Source of the DNA: Saitoella complicata NRRL Y-17804
Lineage: Eukaryota > Ascomycota > Saitoellomycetes > Saitoellales > Saitoellaceae
DNA length: 64,000 bases
Assembly (NCBI RefSeq): GCF_001661265.1
Contig: NW_017567008.1
Coordinates: 164,163 to 228,162 of the forward strand
Direction of reading: 5' to 3'
Position numbers and translations under genes: made by a program. Positions 9,640 to 20,694 of the stretch are shown piece by piece. The notes under the pieces were generated by a model, which ran no database searches, was not told the DNA's origin, and saw nothing but the letters and a program-made list of their open reading frames with translations. Positions within the stretch are counted from its first letter, which is position 1, and each line of letters begins with the position of its first letter.

Positions 9640-11997
9640 ATGGGTGACTACAACCGCAGAGGTGGAGGCGGCCGTAAGCGCTACAGAGACGACAACGACG
9701 ACGATGATTATTACCGCCGCCAACGTCCCTCAGCTGCCGAGGCTTCCCTCGGTAAGATTCGACGAGAATTGGTCGGCTTGGCGGATCCACATCCTAATGC
9801 GCGACTTGATGAGGATATCTCCTATATTGCCAAGGTGATTGCGGGTGAATTGGACCAGGTGGAGTTCAGGACGGGTTTCTTGGAGGTGCTGAAGGGGTGT
9901 ATCCTGGAGTTGCCGTTCAAGATTCCGCACTTTGCCAGCGTGGTTGTGGTTGCAAATGCGAGATATTCGGTTGTTGGACAGACCGTGTTGGAGTACATTT
10001 TGCCCGCGTTGCAGAAGTCTATCGATTCTGGGGAGTGGAGCAAGGTGAAGCTCTTGTTGCGATTCCTGGCACAGTGTGGACAAATGATCGATGGACGAGG
10101 GATTACCGAGGTTTTGGAGAACATGGCGGCGCTGGTTGAAAAGGGCCCTCGCTCGACCTACTTTGATGAGTTGGCCTCAATCATCCTTCTCACTATCCCG
10201 TACGCCGCGTCGGCCTTGAACTTCACCGGTGAGCAACATCCCGAAGTTCAGTCTATCCTCGACAAACTCACGCCTTACTTCAACTCCCGCTCCGTCGATT
10301 TCTCTCTGAACTGTCATTACCTCGTCGACGAGGCTCCCTACACCCAGACCGAATCCCTCGTCCTCCTTTGGCAACAGATCACTGAGCAGCAGAAGACTGG
10401 ATGGAACTTGGCCTACCTTCCAAATCCCCAAAGCCGATTCATTTCTGAGCTTGAGGCCGGAAAGAAGCACCCGCTCGGCGAGATCAACTTCCCCGAGGCA
10501 TCTGAGAAGGCGACCTACATTCCTGAACCCCACCTTCAGATCTTCATTTCCCAGGAGATCCAGTCCGTCCCTTCATCTACTGACCTGGCCTCTTGCCTTC
10601 TTCGTGATGTTGTCTATGATGGCGTTGACGCCCTGGAGTTTAACCGTAAAGAAGGATCCCGGTATCTCGCTGACATGGACGCGTACTTTCCCTTCGGCGC
10701 ATTCGCTCCCCGTGCGATTCCATACGACAAATTGGGCGAGGACCCAAGTCCATCGAAGTGGAAGTGCGAAGATATTGTCGTTGAGGGAATTTTGGCGAGG
10801 ATGCTCAGGTTGCCTTCGCCCCCCTGTCGGGCGGTGTACTATCAGGCCCTCCTGATCGAGATGTGCAAGTACGCACCTGGCGCCATTGCTCCCGTCATGG
10901 GTCGTGCTGTCCGATTCTTGTACGCGGATCTGGATAAGTTTGATGCGGAGGTGGTCTATCGGTTCTACGATTGGTTGAGTGTTCACTTTTCTAACTTCCA
11001 GTTCATGTGGCGATGGGATGACTGGGCTGGTGACTTGGGCTTGGACGACTTGCACCCCAAGAAGGTCTTCGTGAAGGAGTTGTTGGAGAAAGAGATTAGG
11101 CTGTCGTATCATGCTAGGATCAAGGGTACCCTTCCTGAGGCATTCGTGGAGGTTATTGGAGCGGAGCAGGCGACGCCTGAGTTCAAGTATGCGGATAATG
11201 AGGATGTCAAAGTTTTGTTGGAGATGATTCGGACGAAGAAGCCTGCGGACGAGATTGAGACGCAGTTGAAGAAGGTTGAGGACAAGGCTGAGGGTACGGA
11301 GCAGGAGAAGGCAAGGAAGGCACAACACGTGTTGGTGCAGTGTGTTCTTCAGCTCGGTGAGAAATCTTTCTCGCACGCTCTCAATACTTTCGAGAGGTCT
11401 TTGCCTGTTCTTTTGGCGCGTTGTGCGTCGAGTACTGAGGCGAGAAGGTTCACGGTTGGCTGCGTGATGGAGTACTGGGCTCCTCAACCTTCCATCGGAG
11501 CTACTCTCTTGGACAAGTTGTTGAACTACACTGTGCTTAACCCGTTGGCTGTCGTAGAGTGGTTCTTCACCGAAGGAGACGTGGAGTTGGCGTGCAGAAG
11601 TCATGCGTGGGAGGCGTTGGAAACCACCCTTGACAAGGTCAACAACCGCGTTATTCAAGTCCGTGAACGTGCTGAGCAGGCGCGTGCTGCTGGCTTGTCT
11701 GAGGAGGATGAGTCCAAGATGCAGGCGACACTCGACAACGTACATGCTGAGCAGGCTGACGTCTGGCGTACAATTTTCAGGTCGTACACTTCGTTCGTGG
11801 AGAGGGCTGGCAGAGCGGAGGACGGGGCCAGTGAGGAGCGGGTACAGTGGAGAGTTAAGTGGGCGAAGGGCTGGTATAAGGCTGTGGTGAGAAGGTACTT
11901 TGAGGCGGAGAAAGAGTTGAAGGGTGTTTTGGATTCCGTGGTGCAGGAGGCTGGGGAGGAAGCCAAGGACTTGTATGAAAAGGCCATCTCTTTGTGA
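9640..11997 (+). CDS. CBC1: nuclear cap-binding complex large subunit CBP80
   Basis: 785 aa from the ATG at 9640. The open frame reaches back to 9511 without another ATG, and starting at MGDYNRRGGGGRKRYRDD gives the basic, acidic and Tyr-rich N-terminus typical of CBP80. Family signatures include IRRELVGLADPH, CILELPFKIPHFASVV, FLAQCGQMI, RMLRLPSPPCRAVYY and FYDWLSVHFSNFQFMWRW. The protein is built from MIF4G-like helical repeats and its length matches about 790 aa for the family. With CBP20 it binds the m7G cap of Pol II transcripts in the nucleus and links capping to splicing, export and decay. No intron is present. Confidence 0.93.
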   Translation: MGDYNRRGGGGRKRYRDDNDDDDYYRRQRPSAAEASLGKIRRELVGLADPHPNARLDEDISYIAKVIAGELDQVEFRTGFLEVLKGCILELPFKIPHFASVVVVANARYSVVGQTVLEYILPALQKSIDSGEWSKVKLLLRFLAQCGQMIDGRGITEVLENMAALVEKGPRSTYFDELASIILLTIPYAASALNFTGEQHPEVQSILDKLTPYFNSRSVDFSLNCHYLVDEAPYTQTESLVLLWQQITEQQKTGWNLAYLPNPQSRFISELEAGKKHPLGEINFPEASEKATYIPEPHLQIFISQEIQSVPSSTDLASCLLRDVVYDGVDALEFNRKEGSRYLADMDAYFPFGAFAPRAIPYDKLGEDPSPSKWKCEDIVVEGILARMLRLPSPPCRAVYYQALLIEMCKYAPGAIAPVMGRAVRFLYADLDKFDAEVVYRFYDWLSVHFSNFQFMWRWDDWAGDLGLDDLHPKKVFVKELLEKEIRLSYHARIKGTLPEAFVEVIGAEQATPEFKYADNEDVKVLLEMIRTKKPADEIETQLKKVEDKAEGTEQEKARKAQHVLVQCVLQLGEKSFSHALNTFERSLPVLLARCASSTEARRFTVGCVMEYWAPQPSIGATLLDKLLNYTVLNPLAVVEWFFTEGDVELACRSHAWEALETTLDKVNNRVIQVRERAEQARAAGLSEEDESKMQATLDNVHAEQADVWRTIFRSYTSFVERAGRAEDGASEERVQWRVKWAKGWYKAVVRRYFEAEKELKGVLDSVVQEAGEEAKDLYEKAISL

Positions 11998-12409
11998 TTC
12001 GGAAAGTGGTCATAATGCTGTGGCGGCATGCCTTAAAGCGTTAGATATCATTAAAATATGCATTGCACCAACGCAAGTCCAACTAGCTGTTACATCTTCC
12101 ACGTTGTACGTTCGCCCGGTACCAATGGCGACCGTCGTTTGTACAGCTGCAGGTAAGGTGTGGAGCCGGGACATCCTGAGAGACCAGGGATTTGACAAGG
12201 GTAAAAGGTACTCGGAACAGTACCCGGGGTAAAATTATGGCCAATCCTCTATCTATACTAACGATACAAAACTCCGTAATACGCCCAAGCGAATGATGTG
12301 TTAACCCAGTCAACAGGATATCCTTTGCAATGTGAAACCCAAGCAATGCAAACCCGAAGAAGCCCCAGCAAACCCCGCAACCCATATGCGCCAAAGCCAG
12401 ATCACAAAC
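11998..12409. other. convergent intergenic region, no gene seen
   Basis: About 410 bp between the stop codons of CBP80 and the formin. It presumably holds both 3' UTRs and terminators. I see no RNA gene, repeat or coding signal. Confidence 0.6.
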
Positions 12410-15400
12410 TTAGTCGCCCATCTGCAACCTCTTTAACAGCTCCGCTGCATCCAGCGCTCCACCTTCTGCTCCGGCCTCTCCTTCATCCTCCTTTCCCTCC
12501 ACAAAGCTCACCCCGGCCTTTGCGATAATGGTATCAACCGCAGTCAACGCGGTGCCCTTCTCATCATCGGCATCATCATCGTTCTCCTCCCTGATAGAAG
12601 CCGGTCTGTCTGAGCCTGACACCCTCTCTTCCCGTAATCCTGACAACATACTGCGTGCACGTTGCGAGATGTCGTCCGCTGCTTCAACAGTTGCTGACAA
12701 TGCTGACAAAGAGGCAGAAGGAGTCATCGTCAAAAGGCTTCTATCCACAGTGTCCGGCGCGGCACTACCACTTACTGCTCTCATGTGCCTGCCAGACGTA
12801 GTGCGTCGCAAACCCTTTCCGCCAGCAGCACCGCGAGCTTTACTGGTACGGGTCGGACGAGTATTCCTCAAATTCTCGAGAAGTTTATCCATGACGTCCT
12901 TCTCATCGCTGGCCTTCTCAGATACCGGCGAGGCTTCAGCCGAAGAATCAAGCACCTTCTTTCGACTTTGGCTGAGACGCTCCTGCGAGGCAAACTCCAT
13001 GTTCTCCATACGCGCCTTCTTGTATTCATTGATGAAAGCGTTGAAGCCGGGGAAGAATAACTTGCGACCCAAAGCATCTGACGGATCTTCACCGAAGTAC
13101 TTCATGACGCGGTCAAGACTTAGCGTAGTGGCAGAGACGTAATCCTGCATCATCGAAGCTTTGTCCAGCGCCTTCTTTAATAAGGGAGTAACGACTCTGG
13201 TGACCTCGTCATCCTCATGGAAGACGGAGTGATCACTCAAGGCGCCTCGCTCAAGCGAAGCCTTCAGGTTGAAGATGCGTGTATAGTACGCCTCTGCATC
13301 TTGCTTGACAGCGTTCACGTCCAACTTAGCTGCCTCAGCGACGTCCTTGGTGTCATCCAACCAGCGTTGTTGTACTTGGGGCCATTCCTTCTCGAAAATC
13401 CACTGAATAGCATGAAGGAATGAGCGAACATTCTTCTCGTCCTTCGTAAACACGAGGCGTGACAAGGATGATAACTTGAAACCCGCGGCTTGCTTCCTCA
13501 TGTCATTCATGTAGTTGCCCAAACCGAGAATAACGTTCATGAACTCGACAAGGGCTTGAGACGTCTTCATACCGTGAGCGGCACTGTCAATGACGCGTAG
13601 CTTCTCCACATGACGTGTGTAGTCGGTCTCAAAGTTACGTGCCACCTCCAAGGCGTTCATACGAGCAGTCCAGTAGTGCCTGCATTTGAAGAACAGCTCA
13701 AAGTATACGCGATCCCATTTCGGCAGCTCATCGGGATTCTTAGCAGGAGGAACACCGTTTTTGGACAGGTACTTCTCCATCTCATTATTGAGCTTCAAGG
13801 AAAACTCGACACGCTTAGGATTCGACATAAACTCGAGCAAAGTCGTGTTGTCCATGACGGCCTTGTCGCACCTCATGATCATCTTAACAATATCGTCGGC
13901 TGCGACATCCGCAAAGGTACGGAAGGAGATTTCAACTTGCTGCAAAAGACTGTCGTCAAGAATGTGCTTTTCCTCCTTCTTCGCCTTTTTACCGAGCGCT
14001 GCCAACGACTTCGCCTGCCTTGCAGTGAACGCGCTGTCGATGAATTCCTGCAGCAGACCCCTTTTCCGCAAATGGATGCAGAGTTCATTCGCATCGAGCT
14101 TGTGATTAGCCCACAAAGTATACTCAAGACCAGCGTCAAGCTTGTCCCAATGCATGGGCTTCAACTTCGTTCCACGCTCGTAAGTGACAGCGCGGGACTT
14201 GATCTCAGGCTTAAGGATAGAAATGCCAGTAAGACCCTTCTCGCCAGTATGCTTGTGCTCTGGTTCTTCATCCTCAACTGGTGTGAAGGATAGCATCTGA
14301 ACAGGAGTACGCATCCCAGGCATAGGCGGAGGAGGCGGCGGTGGCCCACCTATCATACCAGGAGGAGGCGGTGGAGGTGGTGGAGGTGGTGGGCCTCCAA
14401 GAATGGGTGGCGGACCAGGTGGTGGAGGTGGTGGTGGTGGAGGTGGTGGTGGTGGAGGAGGAGGAGGAGGAGGAGGAGCGGGCGGTGGTGCCACACCATC
14501 GAGAGTGGGAGGCATAGGGGGGGCCGGCGGCGGTGGAGGTGGTGGTGCTGGTGCTGGTGCCGGTGGTGCTGATCCAGTATCCGCATCGGCAGACGCTGGA
14601 GAAGGTCCTGCAATACCCGCCAGGGTGCCTTTGATGCTTGGCATTGCGGCAACCCCCGGAGAGAGTGATGGGTTGCTAGCAGTCCCGGCTGAAAGCATAA
14701 CCCCCTCGTCCTTCGACGAAACGCCCTGTGTTTGAACCCGTAAGCTCGAGATAGATGCCTTACGCTGAGCGGCAAGCGGTCCCGACAGCAAAGGTCCCAT
14801 CTGCTCCGCTCTTTCAGCAACGCTGACCTTCCTCGTATGACCAGAAGGTTCATCCTCATCACCATTCACGCTACCACTCTCATCAACAGAGCCCGCCCGA
14901 CTATGTCGGTTCGCCTGATCACACAGAAGGAAGTTCGCCTTTCTTGCACCCATCGGCTTAGGCCGACGAAACTGCATGATCCTCGGTTTCTCATAGATCG
15001 CCAAGGTCTCCTCATCCATCGGCGACGCAGGTGGCTCTTCCCCAGGACCGAACCTCTGGAAAGACGGGATGGGGGTCCGTTCACGGCCATAGCCTGGTGA
15101 TGTAGGCGACAACTGCTGGTCCTGGCCCTGATTACTGCCCTGTCGAGACATATGAGCCGACTTAGTCCTTGAGCTGCCAAAGAACGACTTTGTGTAAGCT
15201 GCTTTAGTTGGTAATACACCATCATCCTCGTCTGAGCTCTCCTCTCCAAGCCTGTCATGCAAATCCCTAGCATCGCCCTGCACCTTGTCAAGACCATTCA
15301 TGTCCATCTTGTTGCGCAAATGCATCAACTTAGCACTCATGTTCGAATCCTGTTTCCACATGCGTCCCTCCAGCTTAGCGACAGTCATAGTTCGCTGCAA

Positions 15401-17638
15401 CTGCCTCTCCAGCTTATCCGTCAACGCCTTCCGATCAGCACTGAGTAAATCCCGAACAGCCGGGTTCTGCTTAACCATAAGGTACAACTCACGTGTCTCC
15501 ACCTCGCTCGTCTGAAGCAAGTCCTGGTACTTCTGTTTGGTTTGGTCAAGTTCCTCTTGGAGCGTCTCGTTTCGCCGGCGCTGACTCTCCAGGACCTCGT
15601 GGAGCTCCTCGTTCTCTTTTTTCAGAAGCGCAACAAGACCATCCGCGCCCAACGCGACCTCCCTCTCCATCGCATCACGCTCCGCCTCTGCCTGCTCCGC
15701 GCGTGCCCTCGCTCTCCTCGATTCTTCGTAGGCCTGACGGACTTCCTCATCCGTCTTCATACGATCCAGAACCAGTCCGATACCGATGTTGATCCCCTTC
15801 AGTGGATCATTCACCAAATTCCGACCTGAGTGAAACATATACCCCATCACACTATCCGCGAGCTGGAACAACCTCGCCCGTTCTTCATCCTCACCGCGGA
15901 CGAGAAACATGTGCTGCAGTGCATTCAAGAAGAACTGTTCAGCAGATTTACCTTGGGCTTTCTGCATGATGCCGTGGACGAGCTCATAGGGATTGTTTAT
16001 GTCGTTCACTTCGACCGCATCCTCTTCTTCCTCCGCGCCGACCTCTTCCGTGTCAAGCTGCTCGTCGTTCTCGTACGCCTCGATTTGACGCTCTACGAGG
16101 TCGTATTTGAATTCGCGCATCTTGTTTAAAATTCGCTGGAGTCCATAGGACTTCATCTGCGACCGAATCAACATCCTCGTTCTAACATCCTCCGCTCCCA
16201 TCACAATCGCATTGATCAAGAACAAGTTTGCCAGAGAGTATTCCATAAGGATACTGTCTATCCCCAAGCCACCCTTCCTCATCTCCTCGCTTGCTCCGAC
16301 CAAACTGCCAAACTTCCCACGTCCGTCGATGGAAACCTCCAGCTGCCTCATCCAAGCATCGAAACGCCCAATCTCATTATCCCGCTCCTTCATCTGATCA
16401 AACCCCGTCAAGACACGCTGGTGTCCGTTTGGCTTATCCCAATGACACAAGAACGTGAGAACTTCCGCAACAAGCTTTCTTGTGGGAAGGTAGTTTGACC
16501 CAATGGAAGAAGTGATAGCATACACGCAGGACTGATGTCGCACGGCGTCCTCGGCTCCATACTGGTTGTTGAGTAACGATTTCAGGCACTTGATGATCTC
16601 GTATTCTCGGGCGATATCGTCGTCACGCTTCGTGTTTCGATGGTTAATCTGGGATAAGACCTTCGTGAGGGCAACTTGACCCTGGTTGTCGATAAATGCT
16701 CGTAACCAGCTCATTGATTCCGTGCGTAACGAGACTCCTAAACTCTGAAACTCCTTCATCGTGATTTGGTTGGTAAGGATGCGCTGGACAAAGTACCGTG
16801 CTGACCCAGCTTCACCACGTTCAAACTCCTTGTTCTTCTTACTTCCCGACTCCCGCTTTTTCGCATCCCCAGACCCATTCATAGACATATCATTCTGTAA
16901 CAGCTTCCACTTCGTCTCCATTGGTTGCGCCATCATCTGGTCCCTGTTTGAGGGTGGCATATTCCTCCTCTCCAACAACTCCGAGAACATTTGGTCGATC
17001 TTCCGATGGTCGCTCGGAATTTTGTCACCAACTGACGCTCCAGATATGGATGATGACCCTCGTGAGTAGTGATCCATAACGCTCCCTGCTCGACTCGGCG
17101 CATCTTCGCGTAGCGTTGCCGATGATCCGCCCAAGCTATGCACGTCCACGCTGCGGCGGTATTGATGGGTAGGCTGAGAGGCGCTGCTTACTGAACCGCG
17201 TTGTGACGAGATAGAACCGATCCTTGGTGTGCCGCTTACAGGAACTGGTAATGGCCTCTGTGTACTGCCGTTCTCATCCCTTTGTTGTTGCATAAGTTGT
17301 AATGCCCTCGAGTGAAGTCCATTAGACATGTAATCCGCCCCTCCAAATCCACGGCTCGTTGCCACCGAACTGGTTACACTCGCTGCTGATGTTTGCCGAC
17401 TCAGTCCACTCGGGTAAGCAGGCTCAACCTCTGGTGGTGGCGGAAGGGCGACAGGTATAGGTTTTCGAGTATCGCTGGCTACATTCTTATAGCTAATCGC
17501 CGCAAACTCGTCGACAGCCGCGCCGTTATCGTTCCCATGTCGTGCATTGGCAGAGGCCGACTTCTTCCTGCGACTGAAGCCGAAACGGGAGGAGAGGCTG
17601 CCGGAGCCTGGTGGTGACCCTCCGCGATCTGCTGCCAT
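12410..17638 (-). CDS. formin (Bni1/SepA type)
   Basis: 1742 aa in one exon. Order of parts: a Ser-rich N-terminus; a GTPase-binding/FH3 region from about residue 205 (HRKIDQMFSELLERR, PMETKWKLLQND); a long coiled coil (about 620-760); an FH1 segment (about 1019-1112) with runs of up to about 20 prolines; and an FH2 domain (about 1150-1560) with GTKLKPMHWDKL, LGLGNYMNDMRKQAAGFKLS and FLHAIQWIFEKEW. A DAD-like VMDKLLENLRN followed by basic residues lies near 1580. Diaphanous-type formins nucleate and elongate actin cables at growing tips and contractile rings. Rho binding to the N-terminus relieves DAD-mediated autoinhibition. The size matches the single SepA-like formin of filamentous ascomycetes. 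Confidence 0.96.
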   Translation of the reverse strand: MAADRGGSPPGSGSLSSRFGFSRRKKSASANARHGNDNGAAVDEFAAISYKNVASDTRKPIPVALPPPPEVEPAYPSGLSRQTSAASVTSSVATSRGFGGADYMSNGLHSRALQLMQQQRDENGSTQRPLPVPVSGTPRIGSISSQRGSVSSASQPTHQYRRSVDVHSLGGSSATLREDAPSRAGSVMDHYSRGSSSISGASVGDKIPSDHRKIDQMFSELLERRNMPPSNRDQMMAQPMETKWKLLQNDMSMNGSGDAKKRESGSKKNKEFERGEAGSARYFVQRILTNQITMKEFQSLGVSLRTESMSWLRAFIDNQGQVALTKVLSQINHRNTKRDDDIAREYEIIKCLKSLLNNQYGAEDAVRHQSCVYAITSSIGSNYLPTRKLVAEVLTFLCHWDKPNGHQRVLTGFDQMKERDNEIGRFDAWMRQLEVSIDGRGKFGSLVGASEEMRKGGLGIDSILMEYSLANLFLINAIVMGAEDVRTRMLIRSQMKSYGLQRILNKMREFKYDLVERQIEAYENDEQLDTEEVGAEEEEDAVEVNDINNPYELVHGIMQKAQGKSAEQFFLNALQHMFLVRGEDEERARLFQLADSVMGYMFHSGRNLVNDPLKGINIGIGLVLDRMKTDEEVRQAYEESRRARARAEQAEAERDAMEREVALGADGLVALLKKENEELHEVLESQRRRNETLQEELDQTKQKYQDLLQTSEVETRELYLMVKQNPAVRDLLSADRKALTDKLERQLQRTMTVAKLEGRMWKQDSNMSAKLMHLRNKMDMNGLDKVQGDARDLHDRLGEESSDEDDGVLPTKAAYTKSFFGSSRTKSAHMSRQGSNQGQDQQLSPTSPGYGRERTPIPSFQRFGPGEEPPASPMDEETLAIYEKPRIMQFRRPKPMGARKANFLLCDQANRHSRAGSVDESGSVNGDEDEPSGHTRKVSVAERAEQMGPLLSGPLAAQRKASISSLRVQTQGVSSKDEGVMLSAGTASNPSLSPGVAAMPSIKGTLAGIAGPSPASADADTGSAPPAPAPAPPPPPPPAPPMPPTLDGVAPPPAPPPPPPPPPPPPPPPPPPPPGPPPILGGPPPPPPPPPPPGMIGGPPPPPPPMPGMRTPVQMLSFTPVEDEEPEHKHTGEKGLTGISILKPEIKSRAVTYERGTKLKPMHWDKLDAGLEYTLWANHKLDANELCIHLRKRGLLQEFIDSAFTARQAKSLAALGKKAKKEEKHILDDSLLQQVEISFRTFADVAADDIVKMIMRCDKAVMDNTTLLEFMSNPKRVEFSLKLNNEMEKYLSKNGVPPAKNPDELPKWDRVYFELFFKCRHYWTARMNALEVARNFETDYTRHVEKLRVIDSAAHGMKTSQALVEFMNVILGLGNYMNDMRKQAAGFKLSSLSRLVFTKDEKNVRSFLHAIQWIFEKEWPQVQQRWLDDTKDVAEAAKLDVNAVKQDAEAYYTRIFNLKASLERGALSDHSVFHEDDEVTRVVTPLLKKALDKASMMQDYVSATTLSLDRVMKYFGEDPSDALGRKLFFPGFNAFINEYKKARMENMEFASQERLSQSRKKVLDSSAEASPVSEKASDEKDVMDKLLENLRNTRPTRTSKARGAAGGKGLRRTTSGRHMRAVSGSAAPDTVDRSLLTMTPSASLSALSATVEAADDISQRARSMLSGLREERVSGSDRPASIREENDDDADDEKGTALTAVDTIIAKAGVSFVEGKEDEGEAGAEGGALDAAELLKRLQMGD
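14325..14580 (-). repeat. low-complexity GGT/GGA tract encoding FH1 polyproline
   Basis: Imperfect GGT/GGA triplets on the plus strand (CCA/CCT proline codons on the coding strand) run through the FH1 part of the formin. Such tracts often vary in length between strains, and here that would change the number of profilin-binding proline runs. Confidence 0.85.
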
Positions 17639-18499
17639 ATTTCAGGAGCGACGCTCGAACGATTAGAACGTCTAGGTTGAGCTCCTGAATCCCCGTTTGG
17701 TTGCTGGCGTAGAGGGGGGTGGTTCGTGGGGTTGGGTGCAGCAGGGCCGAGGGAGTGTTTGGCTTTCAGGGTTGACCTGCCAGGGATCTCGCGTGGGGTC
17801 TGCCGGTGCATGTGTTCACCACCCGGCCGCGTCCCGTCAATTGACACGTAATACGTTTGATCGAATTTTCTCCTGGATTCTATGCATTGATTACGGTCCT
17901 ATCCAATCTCCATTTCCGTCGTCAGTATCTGGATTCCCACCCTTTCCGAGGCCCTAAAAACCCGCTTCTGCTCGCATCCTTCGAACCACAACCTCCATCT
18001 GCACAGCACTCGCCCTCTCCGGAGGAGCAGGCTGTAACTGCTACACCAATCTCTTCGGTCTGGTAGCGGTACAAGCAGTTCAAAGGCGACGACTTCGGTT
18101 ACGCCGAGGAGGAGAGTGATTCAGGATAGCATTTAAGCCGGATTGTCGCTGTACGATTCCCTGCCTTCAGGGTAGGGCGTTGGATGGGTGGGAATTGACT
18201 AAGTCTATCTTACAACTCTTCATTGAATACAAAACTTCTTCCTTCAATGCTGTTCTTCTCACTTGCCCAATTGCCGAATCGAGTAATTTTGCACCTGTAA
18301 CGTTCCCTGATGTTTTTGACGTCCTCGAAGATCCGACGTCACTGAAACACACGTACCCCTTGGGAAATCTGTCGTTCGGTTCCAGCAGTTGTAGCAAACA
18401 AGCATCAGGGACGCAACAACTTCAATAGCAGATCAACGCGCCATTCTTCCCCCACTTCGATCGGCTGGACGTCCATCAGGCCCACAGTTTTAGCCATCC
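17639..18499. other. divergent intergenic region, formin / MOD5
   Basis: About 860 bp between divergent starts. It must contain the 5' leader and promoter of the large formin and those of MOD5. A stretch at 17857-18120 has a protein-like reading, discussed as a finding, but no supported start codon. I annotate no gene here. Confidence 0.5.
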
Positions 18500-20024
18500 A
18501 TGTCAAGCCCGGCTTCAGACCCTACCACTGATCTAGACAACACCATGCTCCCCCGCCGAATTTGCGCAATCATTGGCACCACCGGCGTCGGCAAATCAAA
18601 CCTCTCCATCGCCCTCGCAAAGGCTCTGAACGGCGAATGCATCAACGGCGACTCCATGCAAGTCTACTCCGGAATGCCCATTATCACGAACAAGATGCCC
18701 ATGGAGGAACGGGAAGGCGTGCCGCATCACTTACTAGGTTTTCTTGGAAGGGAGGAGGAGTATCTGGTTGGGGGGTTCGAACGGGATGCTAGGGGTGTTG
18801 TGGGGGAGTTGGAGGAGAAGGGGAAGATGCCGGTATTGGTGGGTGGTACACATTACTATACTCGTTAGTGTCGCGTTCATCTGATTCCTGGGACAGTACT
18901 GACTGTTGGACGCAGAATCACTCCTCTTCCAGCAGTCGCTGGTTTCAACATCCACCGCGACATTTACATTCTCAGAAGACGCAGCATCGCATCCACACCT
19001 TACAGATCCTACTGTACCAACATCAACCATCCTATCCCACCTTCGCTCTCTAGATCCAGCAATGGCAAACCGCTGGCACCCAAATGACCGCCGCAAAATC
19101 CTCAATTCACTCAGAATATGTGTCAGAACAGGTCGTCCTCACACCGAAATCCTAAAGGAACAACATGGAGACAGCGTTGAGATGGATAAAAAGAGATACG
19201 AGAAGACGCTGATTTTCTGGGTATACTCGAGAACAGAGGAGCTTAACCAACGACTCGATAACCGTGTGGATGCGATGATCACCCAAGGTCTCTTCGAAGA
19301 GATCCGCGAATTGTACGATTTTGCGCAACAACTTGCCGCACGAGGACGGGAGCCTGACTGCACGAAAGGTTTATGGCAATCCATCGGATACAAAGAGTTC
19401 CTTCCCTACCTCTCCTCGAATCCACCTCTCAACTTGGATGAAGAGACGGCAGAGTTGAGGGAATTGAGAGCAAAGTGCACGAAGACCATGAAAGCCTCAA
19501 CACGGCGGTATGCGAAGACACAGATCAAGTGGATCCGACATAAACTCCTTGCGGCGTGCAAGAGTGCGGGTATCCCGGTCTACCTCCTCGATGCCACAGA
19601 ACTGAACAAATGGAACGAGACAGTTCGTGATCCTGCTGTGTCAATAGCCAAATCATACTTCGCCGGCGAAACGGTTCCTGAACCTGATTCGTTGTCAGAC
19701 CTTGCAAAGGATATGCTTGTCCCTGTCCAAGAACTCGATATGGCACGGCAACCATCTCGCTGGACCCAGAAAGTTTGCGAGCTATGTTCAGAGGCAGAAG
19801 CAAAGACTGTCGCGAAAACTGGCAAGGATCCAGAAGAAGCTCAGGTCGTGATTTTAGGTGGCGAAGAAGAATGGAAGAAACATATCAACTCGAGAGGACA
19901 TAAATTGCGAATCAAGGCAAAGTCAAAACGCGAGCACTTTGAGAGGTGGAAGAGGGAAAAGGCAGCAGCGGAGCGGGCTGCAAGAGAGGAAGGCGAGAGT
20001 TCCGAGAAGGATGAAAGTCCATAG
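18500..20024 (+). CDS. MOD5: tRNA dimethylallyltransferase (isopentenyltransferase)
   Basis: Two exons, 18500-18863 and 18916-20024, phase 1, 52-nt intron with TACTGAC branch; 490 aa. Exon 1 has the P-loop GTTGVGKSNLSIALAKAL, INGDSMQVYSGMPIITNK and VPHHLLGF. The intron splits the family motif GGTHYY-TQSLLF. Exon 2 carries ANRWHPNDRRKILNSLRI and the substrate-handling region KGLWQSIGYKEF. The C-terminus has a matrin-like zinc finger, CELC followed by HINSRGH, as in eukaryotic Mod5/TRIT1. The enzyme transfers dimethylallyl to A37 of certain tRNAs, in cytosol, mitochondria and often nucleus. An in-frame ATG at codon 16 (MLPRRICAI) could give a shorter form, as yeast MOD5 makes two isoforms. Confidence 0.95.
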
Positions 20025-20169
20025 AAGGTATCTCGTTGAAAACAGACATTGCGTGCAGGTTCTGGAGTACGGCGTTCTTCTTCATAGGTAAGGTAGCATA
20101 CATAGCACAGACGATCGACTAGTTTTACATAGCTTATCGCATGTTACATTGCAATTCAAAACGTTGTCA

Positions 20170-20288
20170 GATACGGCCATACCATGATGAAAGCACAGGA
20201 TCCCGTCCGATCTCCTAAGTTAAGCATCATAGGGCCCAGTCAGTACTAGCGTGGGAGACCAGCTGGGAATACTCGGGTGCTGTATCTT
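20170..20288 (+). rRNA. 5S rRNA gene, copy 2
   Basis: Same 119-bp sequence as copy 1, followed by four T (20287-20290). It lies between the convergent 3' ends of MOD5 and the small gene at 20695-21006. The upstream flank AAAACGTTGTCA is shared with copy 6. Confidence 0.97.
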
Positions 20289-20694
20289 TTGGCTTTTTGC
20301 TTCTGCTGTGTCCGAGGCACACTGGAGGATGGTGGGTGGTGGCGTGGAGAGTGTGAGAGCTTCTCTACATAGTCCGTTGCAATTACTGAGGAAGAAAGGA
20401 ACTGAAGACAGTTGAAACCCCATTGCATTCTTAACACTGCTCTAAGAGAAGAAAAAGACCACCAAAGTATAGCATACAATCCCCTGAATCACGGTTGACC
20501 CAAACCAAAGCCAAGCGCGGAACAACGGCCGCGATGGCACGTAGAATCTCTTTCAAACTGAAGCACTCTTCACTCTAAGTGCTTCCATTCATTCACGTAG
20601 CATACACTCCCTTCATTTGAACGGCGACCACTGTAGGTTCTTTCATCAGCATTCATCCTGAGAAGTTGCTGACTTCGTGAATAAACCCACCTTT

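Noticed and set aside
10573-11745. 390-codon minus-strand frame opposite CBP80
   Set aside because: It is an antisense shadow. The plus strand carries CBP80 motifs along the same segment and the minus frame has none.
12528-16129. Many long frames on the strand opposite the formin
   Set aside because: They are shadows of the formin coding frame, with Gly-rich or Arg/Ser-rich composition that mirrors its polyproline and coiled-coil parts.
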